A stretch of 64,000 bases of DNA from Chitinophagales bacterium (GTDB lineage: Bacteria; Bacteroidota; Bacteroidia; Chitinophagales; UBA10324), in the NCBI GenBank assembly GCA_019694975.1, contig JAIBAY010000010.1, positions 61,270-125,269 of the forward strand. Reading direction: 5' to 3'. The translations under genes were made by a program, and so were the position numbers. The notes below the pieces were generated by a model, which was not told the origin of the DNA, did no database searches, and was given only the letters and a program-made list of their open reading frames with translations. Position 1 is the first letter of the stretch. Every line of letters begins with the position of its first letter. Below are positions 57,543 through 64,000 of this stretch, piece after piece.

Positions 57543-58391
57543 TTAGTTCTTTTTTCTTACGGGAATATGGTATCCGATACCAAGCAACAGGAGGAAATCA
57601 TCATTGGAAAATTCATAACCGCCGTTGAGCTGCAAAGCAAATTTTGAAATATCGGCACCTAACCCGATGCCGGCAATTTGCAGATTGTCGTTCAGGTTTG
57701 CCTCCGTGATCAATTTGACACAGCCGATGCTCGTCAGCTCTCCGCCGATGTCAAACAGGCGCCATTCCATTCTCGGATTCACCAGCAGGTTAACCGTTTG
57801 CCCGCTGTAAAAAACGGAAGGCCCGATCATGGCACGCACGCTTCCTCCGGCCTCTTCCCCCTTCTTGGTAAACGTGTATGAAAGCAATGCACCACCGGTG
57901 AGAGCATACCCTTCTTCCTTGCCGAACAGATTGATCGCACCCTGATTCACATGAATAAAGATGCCAAAGCCCCTGACAAACTCCGGTGATTTAAACGAAG
58001 ACGCATATCGGGTTCCCATGAGGTACGACAGCCAATAGGTTGCATCAATATTATCAGCCGGCATTTTTTCCAGCATGCAATCAAGCCGTGAATTATCATC
58101 AGCCGACCAGTCGTGTATGGCGCTGACCTGCTGCATCATCTTTTTATATCCGGCGGCATTTGCATGGCTGACAGAATCCATTGCGCGCTGACGCACCTGG
58201 TCATCATCGGAATACTTGCCCATCATTTTTACTTCCGTAATAAATTTATCGGCATAGGTGGCTGCAAGCTGAGTACACGCCGGATCCTGGCAGCAGGCAG
58301 TGTTTTGTGCTGTAAGCGGATCAGCTGTAAATAACAGCACGATGATAAAGAGGAAAAAATGAAATACGAGTTTCAGCCACTTGTCTTTCAT
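57543..58391 (-). CDS. Putative exported/outer-membrane protein, unknown family
   Basis: A 282-residue protein with a signal peptide (MKDKWLKLVFHFFLFIIVLLFTADPLTA). A Cys-rich helical stretch follows (NTACCQDPACTQLAATYADKF, through about 120), then a C-terminal beta-rich part from about 140 that looks like barrel strands (GFGIFIHVNQG, ALLSYTFTKKG, RAMIGPSVFYSG, EWRLFDIGGEL, FALQLNGGYEF, FLLLLGIGYHIPVRKKN). I do not recognise the family. It is co-transcribed with the patatin gene 12 bases downstream, so a role in membrane lipid metabolism is a guess. Confidence 0.72.
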   Translation of the reverse strand: MKDKWLKLVFHFFLFIIVLLFTADPLTAQNTACCQDPACTQLAATYADKFITEVKMMGKYSDDDQVRQRAMDSVSHANAAGYKKMMQQVSAIHDWSADDNSRLDCMLEKMPADNIDATYWLSYLMGTRYASSFKSPEFVRGFGIFIHVNQGAINLFGKEEGYALTGGALLSYTFTKKGEEAGGSVRAMIGPSVFYSGQTVNLLVNPRMEWRLFDIGGELTSIGCVKLITEANLNDNLQIAGIGLGADISKFALQLNGGYEFSNDDFLLLLGIGYHIPVRKKN

Positions 58392-58599
58392 TATAGTGCG
58401 GATTATAGAATAAAGATATAAATTAATACAGGATAGTTTGCCGGCTGATGCAGCAACTGCAAGCGGAAGGTTACTTAGAAAGATGATGCAGGAACCGCGC
58501 CTTGCAGTTAAAATTGATAGCTGGTATCACTATGGAAATAGCAGATGCAACAGCGAATTTAAGACCGCTTCATCATTGAGACTGATGAACATACCACCT

Positions 58600-59826
58600 T
58601 CATGCTTTCTCTTCTTTGAAGCCATCGATCACATCTTCATAATATTTGTAGGTAGTGCGGGCAATGGACTCCCAGCTGAATTTTTCCAAAACCCGTTCAC
58701 GGCCGGCTCTGCCCATGCCATTGGCCAGCACTTCATCTTCCAGCAGTATATTGACTTTTTCTGCGAACTCTCTTTGAAATGTTTTTGGATTGGAAGGATA
58801 AAAATCTGTGCGGCTCACGCCTTCCAGCGGCACGAGGAAGCCGGTGATGCCATCAACAATTATTTCCGGAATGCCGCCGACCTTTGAACCCACCACGGCA
58901 GTCTGGCAGGCCATCGCCTCCAGGTTAATGATACCAAATGGTTCATATAAAGAAGGACAGGCGAAGACCCGTGCGTGGCTGTATAGCACTCTTACCTTTT
59001 CACGCGGAAGCATTTCAGAAATTAATATCACCCCTTCCCTGTCTGCACGCAATCCGGCCATCAGCTCTTCGGTTTCTTCCGCGATCTCTTTGGTATCAGG
59101 AGCGCCGGCACAAAACACTACCTGGCAATTTCGGTTGAAATGCCGAGCAGCACCAATGAGTTGCGAGATGCCTTTTTGCCGCGTGATACGGCCCACAAAC
59201 AAGACGAAGGGCACCTTGGGATCTATGCCATATTCTTCCAGCACTTCAGCATCCATCGTGGGCTGATAGAATTCAGGATCTATGCCATTGTGTATGACTT
59301 TTACTTTGCGTTCTTCCACTTCATACGCTTCAATCACATCCCTGCGCATCTGCTCGCTCACGGCAATAATGCCATCGGCAGTCTGATAGGCATGCCGTTC
59401 AATCCATCTCGACAAGAAATAGCCATTTCCCAATTGTTCCACTTTCCAGGGGCGATGAGTTTCCAGGCTGTGGGTGGTGAGGATGAGCGGCGCCTGTAAC
59501 ATTTCGCGCGCAAATATTCCGGCAAGATGGGTGTACCAGGTGTGACAGTGTATGATATCAGCATCCGGTGTTGAGCGTGCCATTTCCACATCGCGGTACA
59601 TGTTTGCGAACATCTTATCGCGCGCATTGTCTTTCATCTCCGGCATCACCAGCGTATTGTTGACCCCGCGCACATTCATGCCGCGGCTATCTTCAGACTG
59701 ATCGCCGTAGCATCGTACTTCCACTTTTGCCATCTTCGCGAGTTCATGCGTGAGAAAGTCAACGTGGACGCCGGCACCCCCATAGATATTGGGCGGAAAT
59801 TCATTGGTGAACATTGCAATTTTCAT
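58600..59826 (-). CDS. glgA: GT4 glycogen synthase, actinobacterial GlgA type
   Basis: A 408-residue GT4-type glycosyltransferase: N-terminal half MKIAMFTNEFPPNIYGGAGVHVDFLTHEL, HCHTWYTHLAG and LILTTHSLETHRPWKVEQLG; C-terminal half FVLFVGRITRQKGISQLIGA, VFCAGAPDTKEIAEE and SLYEPFGIINLEAMACQTAVVGSKVGGIPEII. These blocks fit the short GlgA/GlgM glycogen synthase family that uses ADP-glucose. It could instead be another GT4 enzyme, but the EFPPNIYGGAGVHV start is highly characteristic. No other glycogen gene is in the window. ATG 59826. Confidence 0.85.
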   Translation of the reverse strand: MKIAMFTNEFPPNIYGGAGVHVDFLTHELAKMAKVEVRCYGDQSEDSRGMNVRGVNNTLVMPEMKDNARDKMFANMYRDVEMARSTPDADIIHCHTWYTHLAGIFAREMLQAPLILTTHSLETHRPWKVEQLGNGYFLSRWIERHAYQTADGIIAVSEQMRRDVIEAYEVEERKVKVIHNGIDPEFYQPTMDAEVLEEYGIDPKVPFVLFVGRITRQKGISQLIGAARHFNRNCQVVFCAGAPDTKEIAEETEELMAGLRADREGVILISEMLPREKVRVLYSHARVFACPSLYEPFGIINLEAMACQTAVVGSKVGGIPEIIVDGITGFLVPLEGVSRTDFYPSNPKTFQREFAEKVNILLEDEVLANGMGRAGRERVLEKFSWESIARTTYKYYEDVIDGFKEEKA

Positions 59827-60086
59827 ACAGGCTGGAATTTAACAGTTACAGGGGCTTGGTGAAGAAAAAAGAAACGACCTTTTAATAATGCAGTCTAAAG
59901 GTAAAATATCCGCAGTAACAAAAAATCAGCAAATTGTGGCCGGTTGGAAAATTCCGGAGCGGAATGCTTCGCATGGAATGACTGATGCCGCTTCAGCCTG
60001 TTTTTTATTACTCGGAAATTAGGCGTGCCGGCAATGGCCCGCTGCAAAGAAGTCCACTTTATATCCGATCATTAAAGCTGCTGTTC

Positions 60087-60539
60087 ATGCAAATCAGGGA
60101 AGCAACGATCAAAGACATCCGTGCGATACAGTACATCAGAAATGCGGTGCGTGAAAACAGGCTCTCCGATCCGGCGCTGGTTACCGATAAAGATTGTGAG
60201 GTATTTATTACGCAAAGAGGCAAGGGCTGGGTTTGCGAAGTGGCTGGTGAAATGGCAGGATTTGCCATTGCTGACCTGAAGGAAAATAATATCTGGGCAT
60301 TGTTCGTGCTGCCTGCATTTGAGAAGCAAGGTATTGGCCGGCAATTGCATGACACGATGCTTCATTGGTATTTTAGCCAGACCACTCAAACAGTGTGGTT
60401 AGGAACAGCATCCGGCACAAGGGCGGAACGGTTTTACCGGCAGGCAGGCTGGCAGGAAACCGGCATGCATGGAAAAGTTGAAATTAAATTTGAGTTGACC
60501 TATATAAACTGGAAGCTATTCAACGAAAAAAAAGGATAG
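60087..60539 (+). CDS. GNAT-family N-acetyltransferase
   Basis: A 150-residue acetyltransferase starting MQIREATIKDIRAIQYIRNAVRENRLSD. Acetyl-CoA-binding motif A is visible in IWALFVLPAFEKQGIGRQLHDTML (Q/R-x-x-G-x-G/A: Q-G-I-G-R). A C-terminal ERFYRQAGWQETG strand-turn ends the fold. Substrate unknown. ATG 60087 is chosen; an earlier in-frame ATG at 59985 gives 34 residues with no GNAT similarity. Confidence 0.9.
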   Translation: MQIREATIKDIRAIQYIRNAVRENRLSDPALVTDKDCEVFITQRGKGWVCEVAGEMAGFAIADLKENNIWALFVLPAFEKQGIGRQLHDTMLHWYFSQTTQTVWLGTASGTRAERFYRQAGWQETGMHGKVEIKFELTYINWKLFNEKKG

Positions 60540-60777
60540 CCGGAATGCAAGCGCCGGTCAGATACTTCCGCCGGATATGACAGCAGCATCCTGCATTGCG
60601 ACCTGCAACATAGATAATGCTGAAGCTGATATTCCCTTTTCCAACACATTTCTCCCCTGGATTACACTTTCCATCCTGACATTGCTCATTGTATTCGTGC
60701 TGCTGATGTTTCAATTTTACGGAAAGATAGATTTTTTACTGATGCGGGCGATGACAGCCTGCACTAAATGCAGCGTT

Positions 60778-61659
60778 ATGAAAAAGATACTCTTCCTGCT
60801 GTGTGCATTGACAACATTTAATTGCATAGCGCAAATTCCGAACAACGGATTTGAAACCTGGATTACGGCGGGTAACTGTATGAAACCTTCCGGATGGTAT
60901 GGCACCAATGATTTTTCTGATACGAGTGGCGCATCTTTTGGTGTCATAAGGTCTGCGGATCACTACCCTGCTGCGGTCGGCAACTATTCCATCAGCATTC
61001 AGAATAATGTTTCATTGCTGCCGGACTGGAGTGCACTTGGAATTATCTGGACGGGCGGTCTTGCCGGCACCGATAATCCGGCATTCCCCGTTACCGGTCA
61101 TCCCACGAGTTTTTGCGGATACTTCAAGTTTTTCCCGCAGAATAATGATACGATGAGGATCTTCCTGGCATTGTATGATAATGGTAATGAGGTTTCACAA
61201 ATAAGTCTTGAAACAAATGAAGAGTGTTGGGAATGGACTTCATTTTGTCTTTCCATTCCCGGCTATGAAACTGCAGACAGCGGGAGAATTATGATGGCGG
61301 CATTTTATCCGGAGAATAACCTCATGCCACATGGTAATTCAATGCTCTATGTAGATAATCTCAGTTTCGACGGACTCATAACATCAGCGCAAAGCATTGC
61401 AAATGATGCGGACCGGTTCACCGTTTTCCCCAATCCTGCAACAAGCGTTCTCCACATCAATATGCCGTTCGCCAGCAAAGAATCTCTCGAACTGAAAATT
61501 TATGACATCAACGGCAGACTCATTTACAACAGCGAGATTGCACCGGGTTCATCTGCAGCAGTCGTCCCGCTTGCGGCTTTTGCCGAAGGCGCTTATTTCA
61601 TCCGTATCACCGCCGGCAATGAACCTGTTTTCGAACAACAGTTTATGTGCATCAGGTAA
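60778..61659 (+). CDS. T9SS-exported secreted protein
   Basis: A 293-residue secreted protein: signal MKKILFLLCALTTFNCIAQ, then IPNNGFETWITAGN ... PSGWYGTNDF (a GFE-W start like carbohydrate-binding jelly-roll modules). It continues DTMRIFLALYDNGNE and AFYPENN...SMLYVDNLSFDG and ends in a T9SS sorting domain (RFTVFPNPATSVLHINMPF ... IYDINGRLIYN ... FAEGAYFIRIT). The jelly-roll likely binds polysaccharide (inference). ATG 60778 begins the signal peptide; the same frame is open for 67 codons upstream, including a hydrophobic stretch, but this looks accidental. A CTGCA-ctaaa-TGCAG palindrome (60759-60773) lies just before the start. Confidence 0.83.
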   Translation: MKKILFLLCALTTFNCIAQIPNNGFETWITAGNCMKPSGWYGTNDFSDTSGASFGVIRSADHYPAAVGNYSISIQNNVSLLPDWSALGIIWTGGLAGTDNPAFPVTGHPTSFCGYFKFFPQNNDTMRIFLALYDNGNEVSQISLETNEECWEWTSFCLSIPGYETADSGRIMMAAFYPENNLMPHGNSMLYVDNLSFDGLITSAQSIANDADRFTVFPNPATSVLHINMPFASKESLELKIYDINGRLIYNSEIAPGSSAAVVPLAAFAEGAYFIRITAGNEPVFEQQFMCIR

Positions 61660-61836
61660 CAGACCGCAGAAGTTTTTGCGGTTAAGCAACAGCTGACGAA
61701 TGTGTTATATTCACTAATTCAGGTTCAGCATATTGTTCTTGTTGGGATGACGTCTTTTCAATATTTTTTTCCTTTGTTTATTTTTAGAAAAAAATAGCAA
61801 CGCTATTGCTATCTATAATGCTTCAATCCAATCAAC

Positions 61837-62916
61837 GTGGAAAAAATATTGTATTTCCTGTCGCCGGTTTTTATTTACCTGTTCATCTCGGTTTTACACT
61901 ATGTATTCCCTGCCCGAAGAGTGATTGGTTATGTCAGCCACTTCAGCACCGGTGAAAAACTGAGATACCGGCTGAATGGCCCGCTTGTGTTGCTGGTAGT
62001 TGTGGCAACCTGGTTTATGCTGGGCTATGCCGGCATTCTGCCATGGAACTGGTTGTATCTCTACAGATGGTATGCACTTGCCGGTGCATTTTGCATTGGA
62101 ATAATATTCACATTGCTGATTGTGTTGCCTTATCGGAAGGTGAAAAAATCACTGGCGGCCGATTTATTTTTTGGAAGGCTTGACAACCCTCAAATTGCAG
62201 GCGGGCGCATTGATCTGAAGATGTGGCTCTATCTCACCGGCGCGGTGATGCTGGAGTTGAATGTTCTGAGTTTCATTGCACAACACTGGATGATGTACAG
62301 GGCGGAAGCATCTCCGGGAATTTTTCTTTCCGGTGCGCTGCTCACTTTTTTTGTGATTGATTATCTCATCTTTGAAGAGGTGCACCTGTACACCTATGAT
62401 TTTTTTGCGGAGAAAGTAGGTTTCAAATTAGGATGGGGTTGCCTGGTATTCTATCCGTTTTTCTATGCGATCGCACAATGGTCAACGGCTGATTTGCCTG
62501 CTCAGCACACGCCTGTATGGTTATTGATTTTGTATGCCCTGCTCTTCTTGGCCGGCTGGATACTGTCACGAGGTGCCAACCTCCAGAAATACTATTTCAA
62601 AAAAAATCCGGATAAATCATTTTTAGGAATTAAACCGGAAACAATCACAGATGGAAATAAGATTTTGCTGGTAAATGGATTCTGGGGATGGAGCCGGCAT
62701 ATCAATTACCTGGGTGAAATACTGATGGCTGCCGGAATGATACTGTGTGTAGGCCATCCCATGATGATCTGGCCGTGGCTGTACCCATTGTATTATGTGG
62801 CGCTCCTGTTACCGCGGCAACTGGATGATGATAAACGGTGTGCATTGAAATATGGCAACCTGTGGAAGATATACAGGGAAAAAGTTCCTTACCGGATCAT
62901 TCCATATATCTACTGA
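61837..62916 (+). CDS. ERG4/ERG24-family sterol-reductase-like membrane protein
   Basis: A 359-residue membrane protein with about nine helices. Its features match eukaryotic-type C14/C7 sterol reductases (ERG24, DHCR7, lamin B receptor): ADLFFGRLDNPQ...GGRIDLKMW, LIFEEVHLYTYDFFAEKVGFKLGWG, LVNGFWGWSRHINYLGEILMA, and the C-terminal RQLDDDKRCALKYGNLWKIYREKVPYRIIPYIY. It would reduce a double bond in a sterol or polycyclic isoprenoid using NADPH; the true substrate is unknown. GTG start 61837. It is convergent with, and only 2 bases from, an SDR gene. Confidence 0.82.
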   Translation: MEKILYFLSPVFIYLFISVLHYVFPARRVIGYVSHFSTGEKLRYRLNGPLVLLVVVATWFMLGYAGILPWNWLYLYRWYALAGAFCIGIIFTLLIVLPYRKVKKSLAADLFFGRLDNPQIAGGRIDLKMWLYLTGAVMLELNVLSFIAQHWMMYRAEASPGIFLSGALLTFFVIDYLIFEEVHLYTYDFFAEKVGFKLGWGCLVFYPFFYAIAQWSTADLPAQHTPVWLLILYALLFLAGWILSRGANLQKYYFKKNPDKSFLGIKPETITDGNKILLVNGFWGWSRHINYLGEILMAAGMILCVGHPMMIWPWLYPLYYVALLLPRQLDDDKRCALKYGNLWKIYREKVPYRIIPYIY

Positions 62917-62918
62917 GA

Positions 62919-63716
62919 TTAAAGCCGGTACATTTTTTTAGTGGTGTCACCCATAATATTAATGGCCATTTTTCCCGGCAATATCCGCTGCATGATGAAC
63001 GATGCCATCTTGTTAGCGCCACCGGTAACGAACGATGGTTGCTTACCCAGTTTTTCAAAACATTCCTGCACCACCGCTTCAGGCGTTTGCACTTTAGGTG
63101 CGAAGAAGTTTGTTTTTCCCGGATGGGTATTGATAAAATTTGGGGAGGAAGTGGCGCCGGCACAACATGCCATGATATCCACGCCACGGTTCTTCCATTC
63201 GTACCACAGGCTTTCAGCAAACACACGGGTAAATGCTTTGGTGGCAGCATATATGGCTAAATAACCACTGCCCTGAAATCCGGCAAGCGATGACATTAAT
63301 ATCACGGCACCTTTTCCATCTTGCAGCATCCGCTCCCCGAAAAGATGAACCATGTTCATGGCCGTCAGCACATTGGTGGCAAGCATTTCATGATTATGCG
63401 CCGCACTGTTCTTTTCAAAAGAGCCTATGTAGGAAAGTCCGGCATTATATACGAGCAGGTTAATTGATGCCCCGTTCAATGCTGCGATTATCTGTTGTGT
63501 GGCCGTTGGGTCCGCTAAATCACAGTTGATGCAGGTGACGCTGATGGAATACTCTTTCATCAGTGCTTGCGCCAATAGCTGCAATGGCGCCTGCCGTCGC
63601 GCTATAAGTACAAGGTCCATGCCCTGAGCGGCAAGATAAGTACTGTAAGCGGCACCAATGCCTTCAGAAGCTCCTGCAACAAGCGCTGTATTTCCGTATT
63701 TTAATTTCAGGTTCAT
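62919..63716 (-). CDS. Short-chain dehydrogenase/reductase (SDR)
   Basis: A 265-residue classical SDR: coenzyme motif TALVAGASEGIGAAY (GxxxGIG variant A-G-A-S-E-G-I-G), VYNAGLS (NAG), catalytic S/Y/K in LMSSLAGFQGSGYLAIYAATKAFTRVFA (Y-A-A-T-K) and a CCAGATSSPNF loop. It oxidises or reduces an unknown alcohol/ketone with NAD(P). The C-terminal extension (GANKMASFIMQRILPGKMAINIMGDTTKKMYRL) is amphipathic. Convergent with the sterol-reductase-like gene. Confidence 0.93.
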   Translation of the reverse strand: MNLKLKYGNTALVAGASEGIGAAYSTYLAAQGMDLVLIARRQAPLQLLAQALMKEYSISVTCINCDLADPTATQQIIAALNGASINLLVYNAGLSYIGSFEKNSAAHNHEMLATNVLTAMNMVHLFGERMLQDGKGAVILMSSLAGFQGSGYLAIYAATKAFTRVFAESLWYEWKNRGVDIMACCAGATSSPNFINTHPGKTNFFAPKVQTPEAVVQECFEKLGKQPSFVTGGANKMASFIMQRILPGKMAINIMGDTTKKMYRL

Positions 63717-64000
63717 GATGTTCTTATAGTTTGTTTGTTGCAGCAGTTGTAAAGCCGCTCAATGATTTTTCAACACAGATAATTCATCGCACATTTTCAA
63801 ATGAAAAACAAAGGTTCAAATGAGCTGATGCAATTGACCATCTGCCCGATGGTATTAATAATGAAAAGGATTAAACCCGGATTTAGCAGTTGAAAACTAA
63901 GGTTAAAGATATATACGGGCATATTAAAGAAATAATGACCTTAGATGGAGTAAGCAAATCTTACTGTAAGAGCCATGTCATTAACAGTAGAATTCAGTGA
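63717..64000. other. Intergenic tail of window
   Basis: About 280 A/T-rich bases with no open frame of note, no RNA gene that I recognise and no convincing promoter for either direction. Confidence 0.5.

Noticed and set aside
60577..60777. In-frame upstream extension with a hydrophobic stretch before the T9SS protein
   Set aside because: A clean signal peptide starts at ATG 60778; the extension would place it internally.

Overview
The window looks like a chromosomal segment of a Bacteroidota bacterium, probably from the Chitinophagales/Saprospirales side (the order is inference). Supporting signs are a PorZ-like component of the type IX secretion system (T9SS), at least five proteins ending in T9SS C-terminal sorting domains, a SusC-style carboxypeptidase-regulatory-like/TonB receptor, a LytS/LytTR pair with a two-component-propeller sensor, A/T-rich start regions without Shine-Dalgarno sequences, and several TAnnTTTG boxes typical of Bacteroidota promoters. 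I see no transposase, phage gene, CRISPR array, rRNA or complete tRNA.

Layout. 1-4356 (-): the first 1452 codons of a giant secreted PKD/Ig-like surface protein that runs off the left edge. 4387-8628 (-): a small fibronectin-III-like protein and a propeller histidine kinase with its LytTR regulator. 8629-9477: no convincing gene. 9551-12286 (-): a frameshifted T9SS-cargo remnant, an MFS transporter and recO. 12372-18000 (+): a YfhO-like membrane protein overlapping mfd. 18122-23020: nfu (-), corA (+), recX (-), porZ (-). 23564-28370 (+): ileS, a DksA-like protein with a histone-H1-like tail, and lspA. 28672-35382 (+): two T9SS cargo proteins (one a lectin), an SRPBCC protein, a hemerythrin protein and a TonB-dependent receptor. 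35583-39979 (-): a translation cluster read TPR lipoprotein-thrS-infC-rpmI-rplT, closed by a strong terminator. 40038-41609 (-): a 97-aa protein, a 57-aa Arc-type DNA-binding protein and an SPFH membrane protein. 41899-43286: aat (+) and a DDAH-like amidinohydrolase (-) overlapping tail to tail. 43769-46936 (+): a 1055-aa T9SS protein with near-identical 213-bp MopE-type repeats. 47087-55072: DUF1905 protein, sulfotransferase, FG-GAP T9SS protein, class II glutamine amidotransferase, GT32 glycosyltransferase, gltS, asnA. 55244-63716: a membrane protein, cytochrome c, patatin with a putative outer-membrane protein, glycogen synthase, GNAT, a T9SS protein, a sterol-reductase-like membrane enzyme and an SDR.

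How the genes fit together. Much of the window is housekeeping: translation (ileS, thrS, infC, rpmI, rplT, aat), repair (recO, recX, mfd), lipoprotein processing (lspA) and Fe-S delivery (nfu). It is interleaved with a cell-surface programme in which PorZ belongs to the machinery that exports and anchors the CTD-bearing proteins encoded around it. gltS followed by asnA suggests acidic amino-acid uptake next to ammonia-dependent asparagine synthesis.

The observations I would follow up first are the SPFH/Arc-type locus with its two palindromes, the degenerate-zinc-finger DksA-like protein carrying a lysine-rich tail, the ERG24/DHCR7-like reductase, the near-identical MopE repeat units, the probable AUU start of infC, and three intergenic repeat-like elements.
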